A stretch of DNA of 64,000 bases from Siphonodentalium dalli (taxonomy: Eukaryota; Mollusca; Scaphopoda; Gadilida; Siphonodentaliidae), in contig CP136063.1 in assembly GCA_032622095.1 (NCBI GenBank), positions 206,387,934 to 206,451,933 of the forward strand. The letters are read 5' to 3'. The position numbers and the translations under genes were made by a program. Each line of letters starts with the position of its first letter. Within the stretch, counting starts at the first letter, position 1. Under the pieces are notes generated by a model. The model was not told the origin of the DNA. It saw only the letters and a list, made by a program, of their open reading frames with translations, and did no database searches. Shown here piece by piece: positions 1-33,153 of this stretch.

Positions 1-2275
1 AGAACTATATGATCATTTAAAAAATCTAGGCAGTTTGACTGCAGACACTGACCAGTTATTCAAACAGACCGTTCTCACAGAACTTCCAATATTATAAGAA
101 CGGGCGCGAGATATAACTGACCTTGACTATGAAATTTCCGAATTAGAAATCAGACACGCGATCACGAGACTAGCTAATGGCAAGACTGAATGCCTTGATT
201 CTATTAAACCAGATATGATAAAAGGCGTTAAAGATCAGCTCATACATATATTTTTTTTAAATGTTTAAACGACTACTTACAAATGGAGATTTCCCGAAGA
301 ATGGCTTGAGGGTTTCATAATTCCTATACCAAAATGTAAACACCCAACAACACCAAACGACCTTCGCGGGATCACCATTACCAGTGTATTGGGTAAAATA
401 CATGCTGATATACTGCTTAATCGGCTAACTTCGTTTTTTCAACATAAGGGTATACCTTCGAAATTTCAAGCAGGTTTTCGCAAAGTTCATACGACATCCG
501 ATAACACGCTTGTTTTACGAACACTCATAAATAAATCTATACTAAAACGGAAAAAGTTGTATACGTGTTTCGTAGACTTCAATGAGGCTTTCGATAGAGT
601 ATGGCGTGAAGGTTTGCTGTATAAACTAATCAAATTGGGTGTGGGTGGTACAGTATATACCACAGTTAAAAAGATAATCACTGAATATACAACTAGTGTC
701 CAATGTGGGATAAATAGTTTAACAGACAAATTCCAGGGAGCAGTGGGATTGATGCAGGGAAATAATTTAAGCCCTTTATTTTTCAATATATTCATAGATG
801 AAATTGCTTCGATCCTACTCGAAAGCAAATCAGACGCCCCAAATGTTTTCGGCGAAGAAGTCCCGTGCTTGATGTATGCCGACGATCTTGTTTTGATTTC
901 AGAAAGCCCCTGTGGCCTCCAGACAATGCTAAATTCATTACATAAATACTGTCGGGAATGGCAAATTACCCTGAACAGTTCTAAAACAAAAAACTCTTGT
1001 TTTTCATGCTGGGGGTCAACATATCTCAAAACCAACATTTACCTTCGGCAACCAAAGTCTTGAATCGACACAGTCATATACATATCTTGGTATTAAATGC
1101 TTTGCTTCCGGCAAAATGACACATGCTATATTGGATCTAAAAAAAACAGAGCATCAAGAGCACTTTTCAAATTGCGCTCAAGTCTTGATCACGATTTACC
1201 TGTCGAAGTATCAACAAAACTATTTGACACATGTGTTAAACCGATCCTTACCTACGCATCCGAGACATGGGGTGACGAGACAGTTAATAGACAGTCAAAT
1301 GAAATAGAGAAATTTCACCTATGCAAAAAATCTCCTCGGTATCAGTAAAACTGCAACAAATGTAGCCGCACTTGCGGAGCTGGGGAGATTTCCAATAAGA
1401 CTAGATATCCTGAGAGATATGGTAACATTTTGGCTCCGTCTAGAAAATATGGACACGAATAGACTGCCGGCCAAATGTCTGGCAGAAATGAAAACATGGA
1501 CTAATTGCGCATGGCTTAACTGTGTCCGGAAAATCATGGTTACATATGGCTTTCAAAACGTATATGAAAACCCGCGTAATATAGACCGACAAACATTTTC
1601 CAACAATTTTCTCCAAACCATGAAAGAAAAATATGCCAGTTCATGGAAAGTCAGTGATATTTATGGAAAACCCACTGAGAATAGTAAGGTAAAATTCATA
1701 TCCAAATTAAAACCGGCTGACACATACGAGCTATCAAATTACCTCAGAAATTTACCGCGAGGTGGCCGTAAAGTGATTTCTAAATTAGTGACCAGCTGTC
1801 ATGATCTAGAAATTGAACGCGGCCGATACATAAGCCTATTACCCTCAAACCGGACCGTGTTTGTAAACAGTGTCATACAGGCGTCGTTGAGGACGTCGAG
1901 GAACATTTTATAATACACTGTCCAGAACGGATATTGCTATATGAAACAATGGAACAAATTACAACAAATTTCATGGAACTTGACGCTAACGCCAAACTAC
2001 GTATACTTTTTTGCAGTTGATGATCGACTTTGTAATAGGGCCCTCAGTAATTTTATTCAGACAGCTTCTTATTTAAGACGCGGGGCCAATGCTAGACAAG
2101 AACTTTATATTTCAGAATTTATGCTTGTATATTACCCATTGATTACCATACCATGTTATATGTTTGTTTTCTTTATTTTCTGTATGTGTACATGTATATT
2201 GCCATACCCAACTGTATTTGTTTGTGGTCGCGCAATAAAGATCTATCTATCTATCTATCTATCTATATAAAATAT
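1..2275 (+). pseudogene. Decayed non-LTR retrotransposon (LINE) reverse transcriptase, 5' end outside window
   Basis: Reverse-transcriptase sequence of a LINE runs from the window edge. The longest intact stretch is 389-1063. Visible blocks in order are a 'NDLRGITITSVLGKI' fingers motif, 'CFVDFNEAFDRVWREGLLYKL' type palm motif A, 'GLMQGNNLSPLFFNIFIDEI' motif B, the catalytic YADD box near 877-888, a 'YTYLGIK' thumb block, 'PILTYASETWG', and a terminal C-x2-C...H...C block near 1862-1925. Reading shifts frame at several places (poly-T near 250, 1000-1100, 1300-1400, 1860), so it cannot make a full protein. It ends with AATAAAG and an (ATCT)n tail at 2241-2267, usual for some Jockey/I-type LINEs; the exact clade is not decided. 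It lies upstream of the first sushi exon, probably in an intron or 5' flank. Confidence 0.88.
2241..2267 (+). repeat. (ATCT)n microsatellite tail of the LINE
   Basis: About seven ATCT units directly follow an AATAAAG signal at the 3' end of the LINE. This is the 3' tail made at target-primed insertion rather than an independent microsatellite. Confidence 0.85.
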
Positions 2276-3456
2276 GCTAAAATCCACTTTGAAGAAATTT
2301 CCCAATTCAGCATGGCGTCAGAAATGGCAGTTGGTATCGGAAAATGCTGAGTTTCTGCGGAATATTGATAAGTAACGTGTACACAAATAGATAAGGCCAT
2401 CTATATATACTTGCATCAGGAAATATGTTCCTGTCTTATATATCTAGAAAGGGTAACATGTTTCATTATATTACAGACTATTATATTGCTTTTATATATT
2501 CCCTGTCTTCTGTGTAGAGTCACCTCCCATGGAGATGCAATCTGTCCTCATTTTATAAGTCAACTTGTTGGACTTTGCGCTAATTACCCCCTGTGCATGA
2601 CATACTCACAGCAGTTCATGATTCATCACGATACAACAGACACCTCTGATACAAAATACCAAAAGCATATCAAAAGCTATTCATGCCTATATCGAATCGC
2701 GAAAATGACCCCAATATTTCTCGTCGAATGAGTCAACAACACAGGTAAAGTGACCATTGTGCAAGTTGGCGTAGCGATAAATGGAACTGTTAATGAATAC
2801 GGGGATAGTTAGTCTGCTCCGAGTATCAGTCACAATACATGTATGCAGAAGAGACGAAATATAAGGGAGATTCAAACATTTTCTATATTTTGCCCTCTAT
2901 GTAAATTCACTCTCTTTCTTGACCAAGTCTAATCCAATTGCGGCGAAACGTTTAATGGGCGATATTTTAATCTCATTTGTCTACTTCTTAAAACATCACT
3001 AGAGTTCCGAAGACGAGTCCTGTGAAAGTTTACATGATACCTCGTTCTTTAAACTCGTTTTTCGAAGAATGGAAGGTGGTGGGATTCCACAAATGACGAT
3101 TTGTTGCTCCAGTTGTAAGTTTACGTGAATTATAAAAGATATTTTCCAGAATGTGCCACCATTTCAAAACATCAACCATCGAACTATATTAAAATAATTA
3201 TGAGTGTGAAAATAGTAAACATTTTCCATTTTTGGTAGGTTGGAAACCATCTTGGATAGGAAGTAGCACGTTTTTCCACGAAAGGTCATAACAATATGTA
3301 CATTTGTTTATATTTGAATACAGTTTGCGATTTAAATTACGCGAACACTGATATACTTGAGAGCCATTTTGAATCGTTTTGGTGCCCATTTGTTTCGAGA
3401 TTATAAATGTCGCGGAAATCGGCATGGCACCGTGTCGCAGAACTCTACCTTGCAAT
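2276..3456. other. Non-coding stretch, nothing recognised
   Basis: AT-rich sequence between the LINE and the first family-A element. Short open frames here show no family motif. No exon of the sushi gene could be supported, although its signal-peptide exon must lie here or further upstream. Confidence 0.5.
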
Positions 3457-3852
3457 CAAGCCTGCAAATAGTGTGTCTGTCGTTTGCAGAATTAGGTCCC
3501 CATAGGGTGATTTTGGTTATGCTACCCCGCACAGCGGGTTAGCATCACCAACTTCACCCTGTGAAGTATCTATACTTCAAATTAACATTGTTTTAGTTAC
3601 CTTTTCCCTTCTGTGAAGTTTCTACATCCCCTAATATTTTGTAGAAGATAAATGAATAATCGAGGTGACTAGTCGATGAACATCATCAACTTCAACGGGG
3701 GGGGGGGATTAATCGGATCCTAGGTCTCCCGTAGCAGTTGAAGCCTAAGCAGAATGAGGTTCCCAGAGGGTGGATTTTGTTATGCTAGCGTCACTAAATC
3801 CCCCCTCTGTGGAACTCATTATGCAAATGACAGACATACTATTTGCAGGCTC
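3457..3852. mobile_element. Family A MITE-like element just upstream of a sushi exon
   Basis: Begins CAAGCCTGCAAATAGTGTGT and ends with the reverse complement (CTATTTGCAGGCT). Each end carries its own inner inverted repeat (AGAATGAGGTCCCCAGAGGG type). The closest full copy is at 54433-54869. A run of ten Gs near 3700 lies in its centre. It ends about 100 bp before the acceptor at 3955. Confidence 0.8.
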
Positions 3853-3954
3853 ACTCGGGCTCACTTGCAGTTTGTGAACTGTGTTACGATGGTGCTAGTG
3901 ATTAGTACGACCAGCGGGTGCATGTCTTTCACCGGTTATATCTCTTTTTCCCAG

Positions 3955-25939
<21,985 letters not shown>

Positions 25940-25947
<8 letters not shown>

Positions 25948-25994
25948 ATCAGCAGGAGAGTTCCAAGAATTTGTTGATGTTCAGAGTAAATAAA
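25940..25994 (+). CDS. Terminal exon of the sushi-EGF gene: two codons, stop, poly(A) signal
   Basis: The acceptor TTTTTTTTTACTTTCAG ends at 25939. In phase 1 the exon reads (A)AG ACA TAG, so the protein ends Lys-Thr right after the second EGF (stop 25945-25947). AATAAA lies at 25989-25994, about 40 bp past the stop. No membrane anchor is encoded. The acceptor, phase and poly(A) signal agree, but the coding part is only 8 nt, so this needs transcript support. Confidence 0.72.
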
Positions 25995-26062
25995 CATGCA
26001 TTCTATATTATCTCGTATTTATTTCTTAATCCCTTTCTACAGTATTAAAGCATGAGATGAGT

Positions 26063-26320
26063 TTAACCCTTTCATGATGGGAGCTGCGCTGGTCCAGCAT
26101 TATTGATCCTGTGCCAGTGCATTCTCTTTTATATGCGAGTCTCCCACATGGAGCCTCGCATATATAAGAGAATGCACTGGCTTACATGGTCAAGGTAAAT
26201 ATTGTTTGGCTAATATATTCTCTTATATTTGCGAGGCTCCCAATGGGAGATATATAAGAGAATTGCATTTGCATAGGGTTTTCGCAACATTTCAGGAATC
26301 TCCAGTCATGGAAGGGTTAA
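26063..26320 (+). mobile_element. Family B relative, diverged
   Basis: Ends TTAACCCTTTCATGATGGGA and TCATGGAAGGGTTAA. It has two hairpins of the GTGCATTCTCTTATATATGC type, but with 'CTCCC...GGGAG' loops in place of the GTCGACC loop. A sister subfamily copy lies at 58247-58449. Confidence 0.8.
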
Positions 26321-27282
26321 GGTGGAAGTGTGACAATCTATATAAAGGGACCCAAGGCCTTCGCAGTGGATAAATGTGTAAAAAAAATTAAAGTCTGTAA
26401 AAACATCACCACCAAGAAGAAAATGGATAAATAGATAAAGCTGTGTTCTTATATTCATTATTGATAGTTCTCCATTAACAAAATTTGCGTATTGAAACCA
26501 TTGTTAAGTAAACACAACTTCAGTTATGTCTATTTAATTTGGAAGTAGGTACATGTATAAGATATGTTGACAAGTACATGAAATATTGATATACCGGCTT
26601 CATATATGCTCTGAAAAATACTTTCCATGGTCATAGCCATTTTCCAGCTGTTTTCAATTTTTTGCACAGAAATGAAAGAAACGCACTTTAGTTCTACCAT
26701 ATCAGGAATAAACTAATATGGAACGCTCTTTTCTGTTCCATGCTGTGCAAATGGATGTTTTTTGTTTGGGACCCAAACATTGTGTTCAAAGTTGTACTTT
26801 TAATGACTTCGATGCATTTTTCTGGGACATATAATGCTCGTAGTATGGTAGTTCAAGTATGTATGGACCTATTTTGATACCGGGAACATTTCAGCAATGA
26901 ATATTTAGTGTAATTTGTAGTGCAAACTGCCATTTGGCTTTAATTTGTCCATCCTTGCATAATCACAGGTCTTCAAAGCCGGTAATTTAAAAGTTTATGA
27001 CATCAGTTTGTATTCAAAGTATTGAAACCAGACCAATTTTTCTGTAATATAGGTAGTGTTGAATTTCAAAATGAGTCAATATTAGGGGAAATAATTATGA
27101 GTTGCCAGCTGTAACAAATTCGTGTAACAAATATCAGGGTTACACATACTGACAAGATCTATTGACACACAAACTGAGTACTCTTTCAACCCATGGGTGG
27201 TGGGAAGTATGATCGACCTCGCTCAATGGTCACAACTTGGCATCATATTTGAACAGCGTATGATTGGACAACCACACATCGC
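26321..27282. other. Intergenic, nothing recognised
   Basis: AT-rich, no open frame with family features. The block 'TAGTTCTACCATATCAGGAATAAACTAATATGGAACGCTCTTTTCTG' region (26690-26740) has a diverged partner near 23320-23380. Confidence 0.5.
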
Positions 27283-27671
27283 TTAACCCTTTACCCAACA
27301 AACCGGCCAAATAAAGCTTCAACAGCCTAAGATATCTTCGGTCTGTCTCAATAGAACCATACAAATATGGATATCATTGGAACCGGCTCCTTGGCCACAT
27401 TGTGATAGTTACAGTTAGCCCTGTGCCAATGCATTCTCTTATATATGCGAGTCGACCATAGGTCGCCTCGCATATATAAGAGAATGCATTGGCCTAACAA
27501 AAATCTTTTTTTAACACTTTTTACCATTTTTTCTTACATTCTTTAACAATTTTATAATTTTTAATGTGTTAAGCCAATGCATTCTCTTATATATGCGAGG
27601 CGACCTATGGTCGACTCGCATATATAAGAGAATGCATTGGCACAGGGCCCTTCTGTTGGGTAAAGGGTTAA
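27283..27671 (+). mobile_element. Family B twin-hairpin MITE
   Basis: Near-identical to 24885-25273 in ends, hairpins and spacer. Confidence 0.92.
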
Positions 27672-28289
27672 TTTGACCAAGCGACTGTTGTGTGAAACTC
27701 ACAATAATCCACTGGCGAGCTGCGAACTCATCTTGATGTGCTGACAGCGAAGACAAGTCCTACACCCCAATCCACTGGACCACAGAGCTCCATATGTTGA
27801 ATCTTTGAGATAATAAACAAGACAGTCAATGACTGTGGGGGTCGCTCACCAGACTGCAAAGACTGATAAGACTGGGACTCTGGAGACTACAACAGTCAGA
27901 ACTTTTCATAATCACTTTAAAAGAAATAGCTCTAAACAGGATATGTGGCTAGAGAGATTTCACATATGTAGATTGGTGAAAATCCACCTTGAAATTACCA
28001 ACTGTACACTACTGATCACCCCCTCCTCCTCCTCCAGCTCAACAAGTCCCCTTTGACCGGGCTACAGACTCCCAAGTCGTAGGTTGGAATTTCACAACTG
28101 ACACCTCAAACTTTCTCAATTGTTGGAAATTTCCAATCTCACAAGCGCCTTTTTCCAAAACCATTTAGACATGTTTGAAGCCCAATTATCCATGGACCCA
28201 AAACACAATACGTGTATGTCAGATTAATCAGTCAGGTGGTTCCAAGGTAGATGTTTTAATGAATTTGGTATTTCAATGATTTTATTAGA

Positions 28290-30330
28290 CACAAAAGTGT
28301 TAACTCCCCATAGCCTCACCATTTCTTGACAAATTGACCTCATTTTAACAAATCTGAATCTCAGTCACTTAAGGATCCTCCTGATTGCTCCATACTATAT
28401 GTAAGCTAAATAGTCCAACCTCTCTTGAGAAGACATTTTAAGAATTACTATAGAGACATATAGTTATGTCCCTGGTCCCACCCTATTTAACCTGGTGACC
28501 CCATCTGAATCAATTTGAATCCCAGACACCAAAGAACCCTTCATACATATGATAAATATCAGTAAAATAGACCTGATGGTCCTTGTGAAGGAAGCATATT
28601 AAGAGGGAAACTGTCCTTCGTTTGGCCCCTATTTGACCAAGTGACCCCATTAAAAAAAATCTGAATTGCAGTCAAGGAAGAACATTCCATGCTAAATAAG
28701 CCAACTACATGTAGTTCTTGCAAACATATTTTAAGATTTACTATGTAGTGAAATAGTTAAGTCTCTGGCTCTGCCCTTATTTGACTTTGTGATCGCATTT
28801 TCACAAATCTGTCACCCAAGGTAATTTCATACCAAATATAAGCAAAATAGGCCATTTGTTTCTTGCATAGAAGACACATCATGAATTACCATGTAGAGAA
28901 AGAGTAATGTAACTGGCCTTGCACCTACTTGACCTGGTGACCCTGATTGAACAAATCTGAACCGCAATCACCAAAGGAGCAAACCTGCAAATAGTGTGCC
29001 TATTCCTACATTGTATGTGCCTGGCCTCAAGCAACACAATGTATTATACAATCAAGCCTTGAAATAGTGTGATAGTGTGTCTGTCTTTTGCGGAATGAGG
29101 TCCCACAGAGGGTGACTTTAGTGATGCTATCCTGCACAGTGGGCTAGCATCACTAAATTCACCCTCTGGGGACCTCATTCTGCTAAGGCCCTCAACTGCT
29201 ATGGCAGACCTAGGATAAGATTGAAATTCCCCAGTTGAAGTTGATGTTCACCCATTGGACACCTCAATTATGAATTTTATCTTCTGCAAATTAGGGGATA
29301 TAGAAACTTCCTAGAAGGGAAATGTAACTAACAACAATGTTAATTTGATACTATAGATACTTTCAAGAAGATGAGGCCTAAGCAGAATGAGGTCTCCAGA
29401 GGGTGAATTTGGTGATGCTAGCCCGCTGTGTGGGATAGCATCACTAAATTAACCCTATGGGGACCTCATTCTGCAAATGACAGACATCCTATTTGCCCTG
29501 TTGAACAATACATGATAGATTGTGCCTCTTATTAATGATTCTCTGACCTGCAAATGTCAGACACACTAAATTCAGGCAGTTTGTTTAAAATTGCTAGCAG
29601 TATGTTTATAAAAGCTGTCAGTGACATTGTATTCTAATCTAGATTAATGACCTGTGTTTCTCTCTGTCTATCCACAAAGAGATATCTGCAACTTTAATAG
29701 AACAGGTATTAATGTTGGAAGCTGGAAATGATATCCGTTGGAAGGGATGTTGGTTTGTTGTAGGCCACTGCAGGGTGGGGATGGGGATGGGCCATGTGGG
29801 AGGGGGGTGGGTAATGGAATATTTCGGTAATTTCAGAAGACTAAAGAATAAAGTTTCATAACTCTGCAGATGTTATAATGATGTCACTTTTTTCAAATTT
29901 TATAACATGCTTAAAAAATATTTTTTTGTTAAATTGGGAAAGGTGAAAATTCCAAAAATCTGAATTTAACAAAAAATATATATTTTTTTTAGTTATGTCA
30001 CTGGCTCCGCCCACATTCGACCCAGTGACCTCATTTGAACAAATCTGAATAACAGTCCCCCAAAGACCCTTTGTACCAAATATGAACCCATTCGGCCCAA
30101 TGAAATTTGAGAAGAAGTTGTTGTAAGAATTACAGAGTTATGGCCCTGGCTTCGCAACTATTTGACCCAGTGACCTCATTAGAACAAATCTGAATGAGAG
30201 TCACCTAGGGAACATCCGCACCACATATGAACCAATTTGGTCTTATGGTTCAAGAGGAGAAGATGTTCAAAGAATTGTTGATGGATGGACGGACGAGGAG
30301 TGATGACTATAGCTCGTCTCCGGTGAGCTA
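28290..30330. repeat. Degenerate tandem dispersed repeat interrupted by a family A element
   Basis: Diverged units of roughly 150 bp share 'TGACCCCATTTGAACAAATCTGAATC', 'CCAAATATGAACAAA', 'AGAAGATGTTTTAAGAATTAC' and 'GTTATGTCCCTGGC' style blocks, from 28290 to 29000 and again 29985-30270. They end 'GGATGGACGGACGAGGAGTGATGACTATAGCTCGTCTCCGGTGAGCT'-like at 30285-30330. The family A element at 29053-29500 sits inside. Confidence 0.65.
29053..29500. mobile_element. Family A element, nearly full length
   Basis: Starts CAAGCCTTGAAATAGTGTG and ends GACAGACATCCTATTTGC. Both inner hairpins (GAGGTCCC...GGGACCTC type) and the central 'CTGCAAATTAGGGGATATAG' block are present. Confidence 0.83.
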
Positions 30331-30359
30331 AAAAGAACACTGATAGCTGATGTAGCTTT

Positions 30360-30672
30360 CAAGACTGCAAATAGTGTGTCTGTCATTTACAGAATGAGGT
30401 CCCCTTCTCAGGATCTCATTCCTCTCAGGACTCGTCTTCTAGGAAGTATCTATAGTCTCAAATTAACATTGTTTTAGTTACTTTTTCCCTTCTGGTAAGT
30501 TTCTATATCCCCTAATTTGCAGAAGATAAAATGCATAATGGAGTTGACTACCGGTAATGGGTGAACATCACCAACTGGGGAAATTCAACCTGATCCTAGG
30601 TCTCCCATAGTAGTTAAGGCCTAAGAAGAATGAGGTTCCCAGAGGGTAAATTTGGTGATGCTAGCCCGCTAA
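30360..30672. mobile_element. Family A element, 3' truncated
   Basis: Begins 'CAAGACTGCAAATAGTGTGT'. The first hairpin is collapsed and the second ends abruptly at GATGCTAGCCCGCTA, where another repeat begins. Confidence 0.7.
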
Positions 30673-30689
30673 TTAACACTTTCTTTTCT

Positions 30690-31260
30690 AAATGGATTCT
30701 CCCACTCAGTTATAAAAGATTACATTGGAATGGTCCATCATTCTTTTGGAGGGATGTTCAGGAAAAATAAGCAGAAGACAGATACGACATGTACAGAAGG
30801 AGTCCTATTCGTTGGGAGAGAATTGTTCAGAAAAATAAGGTCTATGGTCGTTTGTTGAATTTGTTATCTAAATCATTTTCTAAGGCAACTACTCATCACA
30901 TAATAAGTTTATTATAGTTTCCGGGGTATAAAATAATAAATTTGAATCGACGACACCTGTCCAGAAATGCTTCTATTAATTAATATCAACTTTAAATTAA
31001 TATTTTCTTATATAATTCAATAATCAATTGGGACATTTTTTCGTCACTATTTTTAGAACAGACTGCTATGAGACAATGAGGCAATCTCAGATAGAGATAG
31101 AGTTCTCCCGCTGCTACGTGTGAGCCCATAAAATGTCCCACATTTATCGTATGTATTATACCAGAGAATTCTAAATAAAATTAATATTAATTGATAGAAG
31201 TGTTTCCGGCAAGGGTTCTTCGATTCATATTTATTATTTTATATAAAACTTGTTATAGGA
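30690..31260. repeat. Dispersed repeat (also at 34820-35060 and 38710-38990) followed by an imperfect palindrome
   Basis: Shares 'GATTCTCCCACTCAGTTA', 'GGAAGGATGTTC' and 'GTTTGTTGAATTTGTTATCT' with the other two places, the last inverted. From about 30935 to 31250 arms such as AATTGGGACATTTT and AAAATGTCCCACA pair. Confidence 0.6.
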
Positions 31261-31299
31261 AGAGATAAGACTATCTTTAAGAAAGATCAGATCAGATCA

Positions 31300-32375
31300 A
31301 TTTAGTGTGTCTGACATTTTCAGAAGTTCCCCAGAGGGTGAATTTAGTGACACTAACTCACACAGGGGCAAGTGTAACCAAATTCACCCTCTGGGGACCT
31401 CATTCTACTTAGGTCTCTGCTGCGATTGGAGACATAGATCCAGATTGAAGTTCCACAATTGATGTTGGTGATGTTCACCCATTAGTCACCCCGAATATGC
31501 ATTTTATCTTCTGCAAATTAGGGGATATAGAAATTAAGGGGTACTGTACACCGATTTCATTAAATTCCACGTGACAATAGCGAGCTAATATGAATATTAT
31601 ATTATAAAATAACTAATTTGAGTCGACGATGTCTACTGAAAACGTTCCGTTAACAGGCTATCGTAAAAGTAAAATTGAATTATTTAATATAAATTCATTT
31701 ATGGCTGGAGTCATAAAATGGCGAATTGTGCCATTAAGAGTTACCGTTCTTGAAATCGCATATGTTGCATGTCTTTTATCGACGGCCGTTCGCGTACATT
31801 ATTGAGTTGCAAACAAAACATGTTACCTGCAAAAGGAAGGCCCGTTATAACCGATTCGGAAAAAAGGAGAAAGAAACAGGAGTCATAAAGCGTTAATATT
31901 TTTATAGGGAGTGAGATTGTTCGAAGGAAGAGATTGGAGGCATCAATCGAAGCTGTGCGCAATGAACTTCCGGTTCTTCATGCGACCTGTGTCTTCTCCG
32001 GTGAAGGTAAAAAACATGGCGCGTAGTTTGAAATCGTAATATTTTTGTTTCCAAGATCAATATTTTCTTCGCTAAATTAGGTTTATACGAAACTCATATA
32101 ACATGAACACAATCTAACTTGAAAGTTATTTCAATGGGAGTAATACAAAAAATTGCCTATCTCTGTGTACAGTACCCCTTTAAACAGAAGGGAAAAAGAA
32201 ACTAAAAACAACGATAATTTTAGACTATAGATAATTCCCAGAAGATGAGCCTGAAGCAGAATGAAATCCACAGAGGTAAATTTGGTGATGCTAGCCCACC
32301 ATGTGGGATAGTGTCACTAAATTTATCCTCTGGGACCTCATTCTGTAATTGTCAGACACATTAAATTCAGGCTTG
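31300..32375. mobile_element. Family A element split by a 642-bp TTAA-flanked insertion
   Basis: The left half runs from about 31300 to 31537 and stops in 'GGGGATATAGAAATTAA'. The right half resumes at 32180 with 'TTAAACAGAAGGGAAAAAG' and goes on to TTCAGGCTTG near 32375. Removing 31538-32183 restores the family A order. Confidence 0.8.
31538..32179. mobile_element. TTAA-flanked element with GGGGTACTGTACAC inverted ends
   Basis: TTAA at 31534-31537 and at 32180-32183 are the target duplication. The ends are GGGGTACTGTACAC and GTGTACAGTACCCC. The TTAA target is typical of piggyBac-like elements; no transposase is encoded, so it is a non-autonomous copy. A matching right end (CGTACAGTACCCCTTTAA) occurs at 51172-51190. 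Confidence 0.8.
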
Positions 32376-33051
32376 TTTTCAATGTATGATCAAACATTTA
32401 ATCCCAATCAATATAAATAACTTAACAACATATTTATGATGGGTGATAGTAGTCTCTTTTATAATCAATGATAATCTTATCAGATAAATATCGTGGCCGA
32501 TACAAACTTGATGATAATATCTCCTAGATTGCGGTGAGTATACTAATAATGAATTATGAATATATCTTCTGTATTATAATTTTTTTCGTGTTTCGCTATC
32601 AGGGGGAAAATTGTCTGTCATGGAGACATTGACCTCACAACTTAAATAATAACGATAATCAAGCTGTGTTTGTAATTGTCATCAGCTTTTTAAAGAGACT
32701 GGATTCTGCTTGCAACAAGCAGTTACACAGCATGAGTGTAGTAGTATAGAATATATACTAGTAGCATCTGTTTTACAACAGCCCAAATGATAGTTCTCAA
32801 CCCCAATGGTCTGAGGTCAATCCACAATTTGTTCCCATTTGGTTCTGAAGATGAGGATGAAGACTGGTATTAAACTATAGCTCCACAGAGTCAAATATTT
32901 GAACATTTGCCTATGAAGCCTAACAATGTGGTCTGACGTCTGCAAGCAGAACTCAAACGCACCATATGCCAGCACTAATGCGGTCACAGAAGTCAGTCAC
33001 AAACAAAGGTATGTGTAGTCTTTGGCATGTACCATATGGTTGTCCCATCCA

Positions 33052-33153
33052 TCAAGTGATGCTATCTGCAGTAATATCTTCATTTTTAGTTTTCTCTGCA
33101 TAGAGTTCTTGAGCCCTAGTTGCATCTTGAATCTGCTTTTTACCACAGTAATC
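33052..33153 (-). CDS. ARMC7: ARMC7 exon 7 (terminal)
   Basis: Acceptor CATTCTTCATTCCAG, then 33 codons [20 protein letters not shown]...ADSIT and TGA (33054-33052). The Asp-Tyr-Cys start matches the family's 'EDFC'. The charged tail is poorly conserved. No clear poly(A) signal was found just downstream (below 33052). Confidence 0.88.
   Translation of the reverse strand, partial: DYCGKKQIQDATRAQELYAEKTKNEDITADSIT

Noticed and set aside
2411-2731. 106-codon frame with hydrophobic start, possible small membrane or signal-peptide exon
   Set aside because: No family motif, no fitting donor in phase 1 and no neighbours that support it.
3069-3120. Possible first exon of the sushi gene (ATG at 3069, donor AGTT|GTAAGT, phase compatible with 3955)
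   Set aside because: The 15 residues encoded (MEGGGIPQMTICCSS) have no hydrophobic signal-peptide core and no other support; the match in phase can be chance.
31741-31962. Minus-strand frame inside the TTAA-flanked element as a transposase fragment
   Set aside because: It is 73 codons without any DDE-type motif; treated as non-coding element sequence.
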